Under the pieces are notes generated by a model. The model was not told the DNA's origin. It saw nothing but the letters and a program-made list of their open reading frames with translations, and searched no databases. A program made the position numbers and the translations under genes. Below are positions 9,501 to 20,268 of a stretch of DNA of 64,000 bases, in pieces; within the stretch, counting starts at the first letter, position 1, and the number at the start of each line of letters is the position of its first letter. The DNA comes from Cristatella mucedo (Eukaryota > Bryozoa > Phylactolaemata > Cristatellidae), in the NCBI GenBank assembly GCA_009760855.2, contig WPIO01000008.1:11488501-11552500 (forward strand), read 5' to 3'.

Positions 9501-12500
9501 ACTTGTAGACAGTAAGTGTTGCTACCCACTTCTCACTGTGTACCTTAAAAAAAGCCATCGGTTAACACGTACTGCTACTGTGTCCGTCATGCCAGAGGCT
9601 TGCCTAAGATTAAGAAAATGAGAAGGTAGAACCTTAATATTGTCCAGGGAAGCCAATCACAGCGGTGGCAAGGGGGGGGGGAAGAACCTGATCCATCGAT
9701 TCGATACACCTATGCATACATGCAGTAAACCACTTCTCCAAAAGAAAACACTTTCGACCGGTACCTGTACTACACTGTATGAGCTGTGTCGTACCCACAC
9801 GCCTGAAAATGTATCTCGAGCTGGGTTGGCAGCTAATTTCAAGGCCTCCTGGTGAACTTATTTCCCCATGTTGGATCTGGCAGACTAATTTAGTCGACAG
9901 ATTGACTTGGCTAAATTTAAAAAATAAACATGACTGCAAATCAGAAAATACATTCATGATTTGCATTAGATGGTGTACTTCAGTTTAGCAGGGATATATG
10001 ATGTGCCGGTACAGCCGCTCATTCTATGCTGTGAACGACAGCCTAGGTAGATACAGTGTCTAAGGCTACGAGTTTAACAGACTCTATCTATCTAGTTCCC
10101 TATCTGTCTATCAATGTATCTATCACCGGCTAGGGAGGCAGGAGCACCCCATGCCAAAATCGAAGGCATGCATATATTTTATGTAACACGAGGGCCTTTG
10201 CACGTGGTGGGATGAGTAAATAGGTCGAAGCCGATCTCCCACGTAACTTACTTTCAAAGACTCGGACTTACAAAGCATAAACGTCTCCAGAACACAACAC
10301 CGAGAAACTGAAGGATGTGGATTCTGAACCTGCGAGTGTTCGAGGTTTATGTAAAACATTTGCATGAGTCAATGGGTTTTTGCGATTACGCCTTGTGACC
10401 TCCCTGCTCCCTACACCAGCTGCTCAACTTATGCAATGGGCAGTGGACAATGCAAGTGAGCCCCAGCTGCAAAGGTAGCCACTAGCGGGCAAAACATCAA
10501 TAGAGAATCGGCTCGGCTTCGACCGGCAGCTTCTCTAGAAATTAAGCCGACCGTGCTACATTTCAAGTTCAAAACGGTCACCGAATAAGACTCGATGTCG
10601 TTCTCTGGCGGCATCCTATCGATGCACTTAATCGAATTGTGCACTCTCCCATCACCTCTTCCGAGCTGCACCACTGCCGCCGGAGCACGACGACGAGCAC
10701 TAGGTGGCAAGACGGCATTGGCAACCTATAGCCGCCAGCTTAGAGTGATGCCACCAACTCGAAGAAATATAGACACTTAGTTGCACCACATCCTAAGCCA
10801 CGACTGCAGCAACGATCGGCCTAAGGAACAGCAGCTGAAATCATCAGCCAGCTGTGGCAGGTGAGTGAACAATTAGCTGGCGATGCAGCCAAACGCCATC
10901 CAGAAGGACAGCTGCTTCAACTGGCTGCGAGGTGCCGCAGCCAGCGGAGCACCGGAGCTGACAGCAGGCAGCACCGGTGAGCCCTTGGTCTGAGGGCTGT
11001 GGAGGCTGTGTGGAAGGATACCTCCGGACCTCCTGACAGAGGACGCGCATTCCGCCCGACGGTCGTCTCCCCCCACTCCTTCCTCTCGTTGGACGTCTCA
11101 CGGCGACTCACCGCACTAAATAAATAAAATCGTAGCTGATTAAACAGCCTCTTTTTGTATAGCGACAGAAGAGCCTTTATGGCTATTACCACCGCTTGCA
11201 GTGGCAATAAAGAATCGCCCACTGCAGGGTTCGAACCCACGACCTCGGGACCGAGGTCGTGAAAGCAACCGCCTCACCTAGTGTGCCATCACGGCTCACC
11301 GCTGTCAGACATTCTGTCTCGCTTGCCTGCAGTCTGCTCACATGTCGACCCTCTTCGAATCACCGCACCAACCTCGGTGCAAAGAGCACACAGCACGGTG
11401 CGGATCTCATCGCGAGCTGGCTACGAGCTTCCGCTGCATGCTCAGCATCGAGAGAGTGGCCAAGACATCCTCGTCTACACACTAATAATAATAATAATAA
11501 TATATTTATATAGCACCCTCAGAAAACTTAATCTCTTAATCTCATGAGCAAGAAACCGGAAAGGAGGACTAGAGTGCATGCTCAAAATTGCGCCCAGAGC
11601 AGTATGAAGCAATCGGAGTGCCCCATCATGCCTGCCAGCGGCACCGCCAGGTGGCAGCACGAGCAAAGACTAGCTGTGGCTGCTGGTGAGGTCATCCTCC
11701 TCCCCTTTCGAGCCCCCCTCAACCACGTCTCACTTCTCACCGACGAAAGCTCCATGAAAGTCTGCCGAACCGCCAAAAAAAGTGCACTGTCGAATAGCTC
11801 GGACTAAGAAGATGCAGGCTGCTATTTACCCTGGGGGGGGCCCAATTCGCAGTCCACTGCTGAGCTCTAAAGCAGTACGGCAGGAGCAGAAGGGGGCGGG
11901 CAAACGGCGTACCTCGTTCTGGGCCGTCATCCGAACTATCGAGCCGATGTTGTACGTGATCATCGACAGACAGGCCTTCGCCAGATCGTACTTTGACGTT
12001 GCCTCGCGGCGTTCCTTCGACATCATGTGACCGAAGCTACAAAGCCACCACTGCCATCGCAGCAGTCCAAGATGCATCGCAATCCGGGACTGCTGTGGGG
12101 CACGACGTGGTCAGGGCCGAAAGCAGTCCTGGCTGCACCCAGTGAGTGCCGAGCCTGTCGGAGGCCGTGGGGTGGGTCAGGCCGGAAGTGCCAGGGGCGC
12201 AGCGCACCTGCTTGCCACGATGTCGCCAGAAAGACCAAATTTCTCGTAATCGCCGCCATAGATGTCGCGAACGAGCTTGTCGACCGTGGTGCTGTCGCCG
12301 TGCGAGGCGAGCTCGATGGCCTCCTCAAACGTCTCGCATCCGGTGAGCAGACAGCAGAGGCCGAGGAACGTGCCCCCACCCAAGCTGCAAGCAGAAGAAG
12401 ACAGAAACAACTGGCACACACTCACAACTAAGACAACTAAGACTGAGAGAGAGAGAGAGAGAGTGAGAGAGAGAGATAGAGGTCGGACAAAAGAAGGGTG

Positions 12501-14666
12501 AAGGTCGCAGAAAGCCTGCGTTCGACAAGTGCTTGCTTCACAGCGAGCAAGCAGTCCGAAGGTCCTGCCGGCAGGCCAGGCAAAGTCGGTGGAAGTGCGG
12601 CACTTACAAGCCAATGGCTGCACGTGCCGTCCAACGGTTGAGATAAGACAGACGAATGCACACGCAGTTGAAAGGCTGCCAGGCGGTGTGTGTACATGTG
12701 CTGGATGGTCGTGCCAGGCACCTTATCATCGTGCATATGGCAGCAAAACCGAGCACGTGGGCAGCGACCAGAATGCCCGAGGCTTCAAAAAACTGACCGG
12801 CTGATGGTCAACAGACGGCTGGCTTTATTGTTTATTCGTTGTTTATGCTAGAGAGATACACCAGACCGACCCCAGGCCGGCACTAATAGCAACTGCGCTC
12901 TCCTGACCTGACAGGGAGGTCGCCCGGCGAAGTGCACGGGTTCCAGAGCCTCGCTGAACCTGACACGTCGGCAGCCGTCTCTGCATCGGTGACTTCTCAC
13001 TGTTTCGGGCACATGACTCCCATGACTACTAGCCCCACCCTACCGACAAGCCACTCTAATCGCCTACTGGCCAAGTTCGTCGGGGTGCTTGCTATTCGAA
13101 AAACCTGAGAAGACCTTACAGCAGCCAGCTGAGCAAGCCCCTTGACAAAGCAAGGCAAGTGCAGTACAAAATTGCATCCTCTAAGCGCCAGCGCCGCACA
13201 GCCACGGCTGGGCTCTATCCAATAGGCGCACTTGCAAAGGAGTGCAAGCAACAGCAGCAGTAGCAACACAGAGGAGACGGCTGCACTGTGTGCGTGCGAC
13301 CGGCCAGCTATCACTCCCCCAACACGACACCGCTCCCCTCGGCGTGACACGTCAGTGACCCCGTGACCCTTCCCGCTGGCACGACAGGCTTACCTAGTGC
13401 CACCAACACGCCGGAAGTCGTTTAGGCCTCGGACGGCAAGGATGCTCACGCCGGAGCCCATGTTGACTACCATATATGGGTACGGGTTTCGGAAGTCAAA
13501 CGGGCGCTTCTCGCAACGCTCGCTGTCGTGCGGCTCGGCAAAGTAGTAGCACTCGTTGGCGTTGACGCTGTCCACATAGTGGATGCCCTTGAGCAGACAC
13601 TCGAGCTCGTCCAGCTTACAGAGCCTGAGGTTGAGCAGCTGAACACGGAAGAGGAACACGAGCGCGGTGCACGCACGTACGAGCAAGTGAGTGACATCAT
13701 CCAAGCTCCATGCGATGCACGTCACCCGTGTGAGCATGCGTGCATGTATCTCACTGTGCGCATAAGGGTGGATGTGCGTGCACTCGTAAGTGTGCGCAAG
13801 CGCTTGCATTGTCGTAAGTCGTCGTGGCACGACGCCTTCGTCTGGCAGCGCGAGGCAACCGCATGTCGAGGGCGACACGGTGCACTACAGACGGGCATTG
13901 TGCGAGTGTGTGGGGATCGGATCAGGGGTGCTGCGAAAAACAGACACTCACCGTCGCTTGACCGACCGATGGCGAGCGGGGCAAAGGGAAGCTAGCTGGC
14001 GGGTACTTGCGCAAAAGGGTGGCTAGGGCTCTGCCGGCCTGCTGCTGCACAAGCCGGCTGCAATGCAGGCCGTACTTGCTGGAACTCGGTCTCGAACTTG
14101 AAAGCGCCGCCGCCGGTCGCACAGATGGTGGTCGCCAGCAGCGGGAAGTGCTTGGCCCTGGCCAGCTCAAGGAAAGACAGCATCTCGCTCGTCGGAAAGC
14201 GTATGAAGTGCAGCGAGCCTCGACGCTTGCCTAGCATGACGTTCGGCATCTCCAGCTGCACATCGCGCACGCCCGTCTTCCCGTAGGCGGTGTTGCCCGT
14301 GAGGTAGCGGTGTATCGTGTCGAACGTTCGCCGTCGCAGCTCCTCCAGCCCATCGCCGCCATTGATCTCGGCCGGCTCGAAGTAGATGAGCTTCGTGAGC
14401 GTGCCGCCGATGTCGACTCCGAACCAGGTGAACGCTGGCGCGTGAACGAACGAGTGCGAAGCGCATGCGATCTCTCGAGTCTTCTCTGCTCCACCGCTCG
14501 GCGGCCCGGCTGTGCTACGAGCTCGCTGGCCTGCCCTCTGCCGTCTCCCGTCGCCGCCGCACGATCGCGAGCGCTGCCGCGTCGGGTGGAGGCCTGCGTC
14601 GCGGAGAAACTCACGTGGAGCCGCCGTGTCCAACGGCTGGCTCGCCTCGCCGGCGGGCTCGCTCAT
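6491..14666 (-). CDS. PANK: Pantothenate kinase, six exons, complete
   Basis: ATP-dependent phosphorylation of pantothenate, the first and rate-setting step of CoA synthesis. Six exons: 14076-14666, 13394-13638, 12208-12384, 11913-12036, 6758-6883, 6491-6547. All junctions are GT-AG and the phases fit, giving 439 residues if the 14666 ATG is used. Residue landmarks: [10 protein letters not shown] (81-90, ATP-binding loop), [11 protein letters not shown] (182-192), catalytic Glu208 in [20 protein letters not shown], Arg274 (equivalent to human PANK3 Arg207) and SLGGGTFLG. The C-terminus is [11 protein letters not shown] followed by a short tail. The family is dimeric and feedback-inhibited by acyl-CoA. 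The first 79 residues are Arg/Ser/Gly-rich and unconserved, so the true start may be later or in another exon. The large intron 4 (6884-11912) carries LINE-B, SINE-1 and SINE-2 pieces. Confidence 0.95.
6660..6687 (+). repeat. Poly-G tract in the last PANK intron
   Basis: About 17 consecutive G, then AA and six more G. It is C-rich on the transcribed PANK strand; G-quadruplex potential lies on the plus strand. Confidence 0.8.
6758..6883 (-). CDS. PANK: PANK exon 5
   Basis: Acceptor TTTCAG|GGAATC, donor CATGAG|GTGCGT, 42 codons in phase 0. Encodes [20 protein letters not shown] and [16 protein letters not shown], the conserved C-terminal block. It lies about 5 kb from exon 4, across a repeat-laden intron. 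Confidence 0.95.
8140..8345 (-). mobile_element. LINE-B 3' fragment
   Basis: Aligns with the 3' end of the LINE-B copy at 28590-28770: shared ACTCCACAAAG, a TAGC(A/G)AACTCA block, then CAGACTTC.TCTC and the AGTGAGAAGCAT region. It lies in PANK intron 4, in the same orientation as the gene. Non-coding. Confidence 0.65.
8940..9222 (+). mobile_element. SINE-2 nested in a SINE-1
   Basis: 8940-8995 ends in a SINE-1 head with box B (GTGGGTTCGAGTC). A SINE-2 starts at about 8998: box A TGGTCTAGCGGTTAAGG, box B GGGCTCGAGCCC, and tail AAGCACC...AGATTAAGTTCTCTTGGGGTGC. SINE-1 tail sequence (GGACGATCCTTTAT, CGAGGCTGCTATATCAGCTA) resumes at about 9155. This order implies SINE-2 inserted into SINE-1 just after box B. 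Confidence 0.6.
9223..11117. other. PANK intron 4 interior
   Basis: No exon or RNA gene recognised. The open frames here on both strands lack conserved motifs. Confidence 0.4.
11121..11299 (-). mobile_element. SINE-1 copy
   Basis: One of the best-preserved copies. On the minus strand: tRNA-like head GAGCCGTGATGGCACACTAG (box A), a perfect hairpin CACGACCTCGG-TC-CCGAGGTCGTG, box B GGGTTCGAACCC, then the GGGCGATTCTTTAT segment and tail GCTGATTAAACAGCC in reverse view. Confidence 0.8.
11484..11545 (-). mobile_element. LINE 3'-end relic
   Basis: (AAT)n followed by ATATAGCACCCTCAGAAAACTTAATCTCTT in two overlapping blocks; this is the reverse of a LINE-A/C 3' tail. Only the terminus remains. Confidence 0.6.
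11913..12036 (-). CDS. PANK: PANK exon 4
   Basis: Acceptor TTGTAG|CTTCGG, donor AACGAG|GTACGC. Encodes [29 protein letters not shown] and IVRMTAQNE. Phase returns to 0 at the donor. Confidence 0.95.
12208..12384 (-). CDS. PANK: PANK exon 3
   Basis: Acceptor TTGCAG|CTTGGG, donor AGCAG|GTGCGC. Encodes [37 protein letters not shown] and IVAS. On the transcript, a (CT)n tract (12443-12480 on the plus strand) lies about 60 bases upstream of this acceptor. Confidence 0.95.
12443..12480. repeat. (GA)n microsatellite
   Basis: GA repeat with one interruption, in PANK intron 2. On the gene strand it reads as (CT)n, upstream of exon 3. Confidence 0.85.
13394..13638 (-). CDS. PANK: PANK exon 2
   Basis: Acceptor GTTCAG|CTGCTC, donor ACTAG|GTAAGC (phase 2). 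Carries [13 protein letters not shown] with the catalytic Glu, [20 protein letters not shown] and FRRVGGT. It lacks the few-residue insertion that human PANK3 has before ECYYF. Confidence 0.95.
14076..14666 (-). CDS. PANK: PANK exon 1
   Basis: Encodes the N-terminal extension, the DIGGT loop and [16 protein letters not shown]. The donor is CAA|GTACGG at phase 0. The start at 14666 is the first ATG of the open frame; conservation begins only around WFGVDIGG (residue 81), so this start is uncertain. Confidence 0.88.
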
Positions 14667-15250
14667 TCTCCTCTGCTTGCCCTCTGCAACGCAGCCGGAA
14701 CGCCCCGGTCAAGGACCGCCTGCACTCGGGCACCGCATGGCCGGCGCTGCTCGAGCGCGGCACAGTTTTGCACCACAACGGTGGTGGTTAGCAGCCGCGC
14801 TGGCAAACGAATGAACGCGACAGGGAGCCGGGCTCTCGCCCGAGCGCACTGCGTCGAGGGCATCTCGACAACGGCCGCGCGAAGACGGTCGAAAGAAGGC
14901 GAATCGATTAATTCGACGCTTTTCGCTCATCTCTGATGACAATGCTCTGGCGCCGTCCGAATACGGCAGAGGATATTCGAGAGGAGCCTCTGCAGCACGC
15001 TCTCAACCGACGCCTCGAAGGGCTGCACCCAGCATACCAAATGAGCTGCCACAAGCGTCTCGCTTGGACGAAGATTAGAATTCCCGCTTACTTTAAACGA
15101 CCTTGGCCGACACGTTAGTAGAAGGCACGAGCTCACAAAGTGTTTGAATAGAGTGAGACGGGTTCACCGCACCTGCGCCCGCCAGCCCAGCCCACACGCG
15201 CTAGTGCGTCGAACGATGACGAAATGGCGTCGCTGTTGTCCACTTTGTGA
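14667..15250 (-). promoter_or_regulatory. Probable PANK 5' flank
   Basis: GC- and CpG-rich sequence directly upstream of the first PANK open frame, then falling to average composition. I see no TATA box placed to define a start site. The promoter assignment is inferred from position only. Confidence 0.3.
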
Positions 15251-15369
15251 CCTCTGACACGAAGATAGGAGATCACGCCAGCGCTAGCCGAAATCATCCG
15301 AGCTCAGTCAGGCGTCATCGGTATGGCTGCCCTTGTAGCAGCACTAATCAATACCTAGTTCCGCGAGCT

Positions 15370-15440
15370 AGCGTTTTGCGTTTTGTTTTCTGCGAAGAGA
15401 ATGCCAGGTCTGTCAAAGTAAGCTTGACTGTAGCGACTGC
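15370..15440 (+). repeat. Unclassified repeat segment, copy 1
   Basis: TTTTGTTTTCTGCGAAG followed by GAATGC and an AAGCTTGACTG block, closely matched at 18305-18355. A second shared segment, GCGACCCGG.CCGATACC.CCATCCACC, occurs at 15849-15882 and 18943-18976. This suggests a common host repeat, interrupted here by the LINE-A copy at 15455-15848. Confidence 0.5.
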
Positions 15441-15454
15441 AATCGACTGTAGCG

Positions 15455-15848
15455 AACCTTAAATCCTTTGGAGACCGTGCATTTAGCTCGTATGCTCCCA
15501 CAGCCTGGAACTCCCTCCCGACCTGCATCAGAACATCCCCTGACCTGACCACATTTAAAAGAAACTTAAAAACATACCTATTTAGGACAGCATTTAGTGG
15601 GTCCTTGTGATTCGTCCTCGATGTGCTTATGCGTGCTGACACTGTTCATGCTGCCACTAACCACATTTGCATGCTGACCCAGTGCATGTAACCCCTAACC
15701 ATGTTATTCATTTTGTTTGTTTTTCAAGCATGATTTTACTTACTATTCTATTGCGTATCACTTTGCAGCAAATGTAAAGCGCCTAGAAAGAGATTAAGTT
15801 CTCTGAGGGCGCTTTATCAAGTGCAATATTATTATTATTATTATTATT
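15455..15848 (+). mobile_element. LINE-A copy, 5'-truncated
   Basis: Covers the last coding residues (NLKSFGDRAFSSYAP region: GGAGACCGTGCATTTAGC), the 3' UTR, the terminal stem-loop and (ATT)n. Very close to the 42168 and 61646 copies in reverse orientation, so it belongs to the same young subfamily. Confidence 0.88.
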
Positions 15849-17197
15849 AGCGACCCGGCCGATACCGCCATCCACCACCAGTACTATTCACTCACCCTCG
15901 TAAACCATTCCCGCTATAAACTGACTTGGCCCATAAACCAGCGGCCATAAACTCCAACGGCCCATCTACTCATCGCACAGCATTAAAACAACCACACATC
16001 CCTGATCTCCAGATCACATATCCCAGCAGCAATACACTTACGATCAAAGCACCACGAGGCATCAAGGCATGGGATAAAGCACAACATAACAGCAAGACCA
16101 CAGTCCAGAAACCACAGTTAAAATTGCTGTCATTTAAACCAAATCACAGCAGGCCCTTAACGAAACAAGCACTCTTGCTGGGGAAATCCTTGCACTTAGG
16201 CTGCCTACGTCTATAGTGGGGAGCGACCCAAATGTGTCTATAGAGGGGAGCGACCCCAAATAAATGGCGTGGCCGAACAAACTCAACCTAAAGCCCGACC
16301 GGAGAGCCAGGATTCCGCCTCCACCTTCGAAAAGGCAGGAATACCTCGAACCCTAACTCCTGACTAGAGAACAAGGGCTCTACTTCTACCTTAAAGGCAG
16401 GAAAATCTTCGCAAAGGCAGGAATACTGGAGGCTGTTTAACCTACGATGAAATACCTCCTCTACACTGCACCGACTTCTACTTTGCAGCGGCAAATCCCT
16501 ACGCCGAAATCACGCGAGCATGCACACACAAAACACAAAATGTGAGCCACGAGTGCTATACAACCGCATTCGGGTACTCGGTGGCGTCCAACAAGTTTTC
16601 CTGGAGCTGACTCACTCTGTCCAGTCAATCGCCTGTGAAATACTGCCCTTCTCCCTCGCTTTCAGAGAGAACGAGTCCGGCAACTACCGGCGTCGAAACG
16701 GAGCCCAAAGACGAAGAATGATCCCTGAGCGATCGTCGCCCTGATCATAAATGACTAGCAGGGACAATGGGGCTGATGGGCCAACCGACATCAATCGGCC
16801 TGCTGGTCCTATCACGACCGCTGCAACCTCTTGTTCACTGCTCAGGAACCCTGGTGCTTTTCAGCCACCTCCCTCGTTCTCACTGGAACAGTCTACCACG
16901 ACCACTGCATCCTAGAGGACGCAGGTCCCTTTCAGCAACCTTTCTAGTTCTTACGGAAACCTGTCCGGCAACTCTCGGATGGCTGGCGGCGACAGCGACC
17001 TTGAACGCACGTTGCCCTATTCTTAAGTAGCCAGCCGGGAATAGAGGGTTAACAGGCCAGCCAATATCAATCACCTTACGATTTCACCACGACGGCTGCG
17101 TCCCCTTGCTCAATGCTCTAGGACAGATGTGTTTCCCGCTGAGCAATTCTTGTGACACTAAAATTGAGCCAGGCCAGAGCTGTGCTACAGTATCCTC
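15849..17197. other. No gene recognised; low-copy duplications
   Basis: Holds a small tandem duplication of GTCTATAG.GGGGAGCGACC (16208-16260). It also holds a diverged pair of segments at about 16784-16845 and 17057-17118 sharing GGCCA(A/G)CC.A.ATCAATC and ACGAC.GCTGC. No coding support. Confidence 0.4.
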
Positions 17198-17992
17198 CAT
17201 GACAACAAGCATAACCTGGTTAGGGGTGGCATGCACAGAGTCAACATGCAAACATAGTGGCAAAACGCTCAGTGTCAGCAAGCATAAGCATGTTAAGGAC
17301 GAATCACATGGACCCACTTAATGCTGTGATAAATAGATGCGTTTTTTGTTTTATTTTTAAATGTGATCAAGTCAGGGAATGTCGTGACACCATTCGGAAG
17401 TGAGTTCAAGGCTTTGGGAGCATAAAAAATAAAAGCACAGTTTCCAATGAATTTGATGTTCGTACGAGTTATATTTAAACGTTTAGATTCCGAAAAGCGA
17501 GTGGTACGACGCTTAACTTCCTAGGGAAGTATATCTGATAGGTAGGCTGGAGCCAAAGCATGAAGTTACCTAAAAGTGAATGACAGAACCTTGAATTTGA
17601 TGCATTGCTTAACTGGGGGCCAGTGCAAGTCGGCGAGAACCAGTTTGATGTGGCAACTGCGACGCTCCGACTAACAAGCCTAGCTGCAAAGTTTTGCACC
17701 AGCTGTAAGCGCCTGGTTGCACAGGCCGGCAGACCAGCAAGCAGTGAGTTACAGAAGTTGAGACGGGATGTCACAAATGCATGGACCAATTTAGATGTGG
17801 TATCCCTGTCTAAACAAGCCCCAAATTTTAGCAATGCTCTGCAGTTGAAAGTAAGCAGACTTGAGTGTGCAGCTGATGTAGTCGTCTAGTGGAAGGTCAC
17901 TTTGGAACAGGACCTCTAGATTTCGTGCAGATTCAACAGAACATATGCTGGCAGAGCCGATTGTGAGCGTTAACTTTTCCAATTTCTGAATC
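17198..17992 (-). mobile_element. LINE-A fragment, RT C-terminal part
   Basis: The minus strand encodes the conserved LINE-A C-terminal region: KLVHAFVTSRLNFCNSLLAG, LQLVQNFAARLV and NASNSRF. It lacks the terminal stem-loop and ATT tail. Several frame breaks; diverged from the young subfamily. Confidence 0.82.
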
Positions 17993-18004
17993 ACGCGTGG
18001 ATGA

Positions 18005-18250
18005 TGCAAAGCATGTGCAAGCGACCTAAAATCCAGAGAGAGGCGCTTGAAGCTCATTCGATGATAGACGGGCAGCATGTGAAGCTCTGACAGAAGTGAT
18101 GCGATGTGGCAGCTTCGCCGTTAACGACAGGCCGTAGGGGCTGCTGCATTTTGCACTAGTTGCAGACGATTAAGGACACGGGCTGGGAGTCCTGAATAAA
18201 CTAATTACAGCAATTTGTTCACTCAAGAAGGACGCGGTGCTGCTACGCGT
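18005..18250 (-). mobile_element. Diverged LINE fragment
   Basis: Shares the block order of the LINE RT C-terminal/3' region (CTAAAATC, GATGTGGCA.CTTCG, AACGACAGGC, TTTTGCACTAGTTGCAGACG). The same variant recurs at 19045-19255. Directly abuts the LINE-A fragment at 17198-17992. Confidence 0.6.
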
Positions 18251-18304
18251 CGGGTGAAAACGCCACAGCCGTCAATCCGCAGCCTTTGTAGAGAAGCTGT
18301 AGGC

Positions 18305-18355
18305 TTTGTTTTCTGCGAAGCGAATGCTAAATTTTTCCAAGTAGCTTGACTGCAT
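18305..18355 (+). repeat. Unclassified repeat segment, copy 2
   Basis: TTTGTTTTCTGCGAAGCGAATGC and a TAGCTTGACTG block, matching 15370-15440. Confidence 0.5.
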
Positions 18356-18942
18356 GGATCCCCCCGGCCTAATCGATTTCCTAATCATTTTTTTGCTAAA
18401 CTAGTGACATCCTCACACAAGACAGCCACCTAAAACAGTCTCCATCGTCGGATTCGGGAAATGATGATGCAGGGCTGGCGGATGTGGTTGAGGACGTGGT
18501 TGAAGCTGAGCTACCCTAATTAAAGAAGCAGCCGTTCCCGATCCTCCTCCCCCACCCATCTCAGCCAAAAACGTTCGCTTTAGTGTCCTCCCCCGCTTCA
18601 GAAGTCGGGTAGTCACTGCCGAGGTGTGATGAATCGCCGAAATGCGCTCTAATTAAGTGGAAACAGGCAGCAGCGCTAGGTTCGAATTTCGAGTTTATAT
18701 GCGCGTCGTACATGGTCAATTTAAGGTTCACGCCAAATTTCCTCCCAATTCGCTAGTTTGCTCGCATGCAAATGAGCTGCAAAGATGTTGGTCACTACCG
18801 AAACCCATCTATAATCTGCAGTAAAGTAAATCGGCTCTAAATACTCTCAAATTTGGACTTCATGTTAAACTACATAATCGTGTAAGTGGTCCTTTAAAAT
18901 TTCGCGCCATTGTACGCGTGCATTTTCATGCAATCAACTGCG

Positions 18943-18976
18943 GCGACCCGTGCCGATACCACCATCCACCGCCGGG
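18943..18976 (+). repeat. Unclassified repeat, second shared segment
   Basis: GCGACCCGTGCCGATACC and CCATCCACCGCC, matching 15849-15882 just beyond the LINE-A tail there. Confidence 0.45.
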
Positions 18977-19044
18977 GGATGATGCAAAGCTGTGGGGGGG
19001 GGGGGGAACAAGTGACCTGAAAACCAAACAGATGAGCTTGAAGT

Positions 19045-19260
19045 CAGTTCCACGCTTGACGGGAGCAAGTGGAGCTCTGACGGAAACGATTCGACGTGGA
19101 AGCTTCGCCGTTGACGACAGACCGTATGATCCGCTGAGTTGTGCACTGGTTGCAGACGATTGAGGGCACGGTCCGGGAGTCCTGAATAAAGAAAATTAAG
19201 GTAATTTCGGCATTCAATAAGGACGCGGTGCTGCCTATGTCCTTCGCATTGTTTGAAAAC
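19045..19260 (-). mobile_element. Diverged LINE fragment
   Basis: Sister of 18005-18250: ACGTGGAAGCTTCGCCGTTGACGACAG in two blocks, GCACTGGTTGCAGACGATTG, GTCCTGAATAAA and AAGGACGCGGTGCTGC. Non-coding remnant. Confidence 0.6.
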
Positions 19261-20083
19261 GCCACAGTCGTCTATCCGCCACCTTTATAGAGAGGCTGTC
19301 GACCCCTTCCGGTCGGCAGTCCATCGGCTCGCGGAACCCGAGTCTGCTGCCCGGGAAGAGGCTATCGCTTATTTTAAAGAAGCTTCGAGTATTTTATGAG
19401 CTCGCGGGCACCACGCCCAGCATGAGGCTAGAAAGGCTGTTGGAGTTTGACTTCGGCTTTGATCGGCAAGTGAGCTCGGCTTTCTAGATGCGGTTTAATG
19501 GGACGAAAACGCTTAGGGTTTCTGAAGGAGTAATTCATTTTTAGCAGGTCTATTGGGCCGTACGTATCGGTAAGCGTGTGGTGTGCACATTCAAGTTCGC
19601 GAAACCACGTTGTAGAAAGTTCAGAGAGACACTTCTGTCCAATACACCTTGGGGACACGGTTTCCAGCTTCAAGAAACGTCTAAGAGATAAACCTACTTT
19701 GGCTGGTTTATGGTCTGTTGCCATGTATCACCTTATTGATCGCGTTGCGGCCAGTTTACGGTCCGCTGAACTTTTGTGTCGGGTGTGGAAGGTGTTATCT
19801 TAGATTATGGATTTACGAAGAGACAAGTCGCAGCTTGGGGGCAAAAACTACACCATAGACTATCGCGGTTCACTTCTGAGTCGGAAGCCGCTGAAGCTGG
19901 AAGCTGGTGTTGCGAGAGCCGCCGAGTGCGGTGCCGTGGCGATGGCGAAGAATTATATTTTGGTGTGTGCCTTCAACTAAGCTTCATTTGTTCTATTCTT
20001 TACTTGCAGGTAGTACAGTGAACAATACACTTACAAATAATTTAAAACAAAATTGTTTCGACGTATGTAGAGCTATCTTAGTT
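19261..20083. other. No gene recognised
   Basis: Two overlapping plus-strand frames at 19300-19500 and a minus-strand frame ending at 19428 look mildly protein-like, but match no family I can name. No donor/acceptor pair joins them convincingly. Confidence 0.35.
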
Positions 20084-20268
20084 GAGAGCCGCGATGGCAC
20101 ACCAGGTAAGGCGGCGGCTTTTCATAACGTCGGTCCCTAGGCTGGTTGTAGGGCTCGAATCCTGTGGTGGGCGATCCTTCATCGCCGTTGCAAGGGGGGA
20201 TGATAGCCACAAAGGCTTTTCTGTCGCTAAAAAAGGAGGCTAGAAAATCAGCTAGTATTTCTTTATTT
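20084..20268 (+). mobile_element. SINE-1 copy
   Basis: Head GAGCCGCGATGGCACACCAGG (box A region) in two blocks, box B GGGCTCGAATCC, GTGGGCGATCCTTCATCGCC, hairpin remnant and tail AAATCAGCTAGTATTT. The first hairpin is decayed. Confidence 0.78.

Noticed and set aside
19300-19724. Frames encoding FYELAGTTPSMRLERLLEF (plus) and YSFRNPKRFRPIKPHLES (minus)
   Set aside because: Mildly protein-like but no family recognised and no partner exons; left unannotated.
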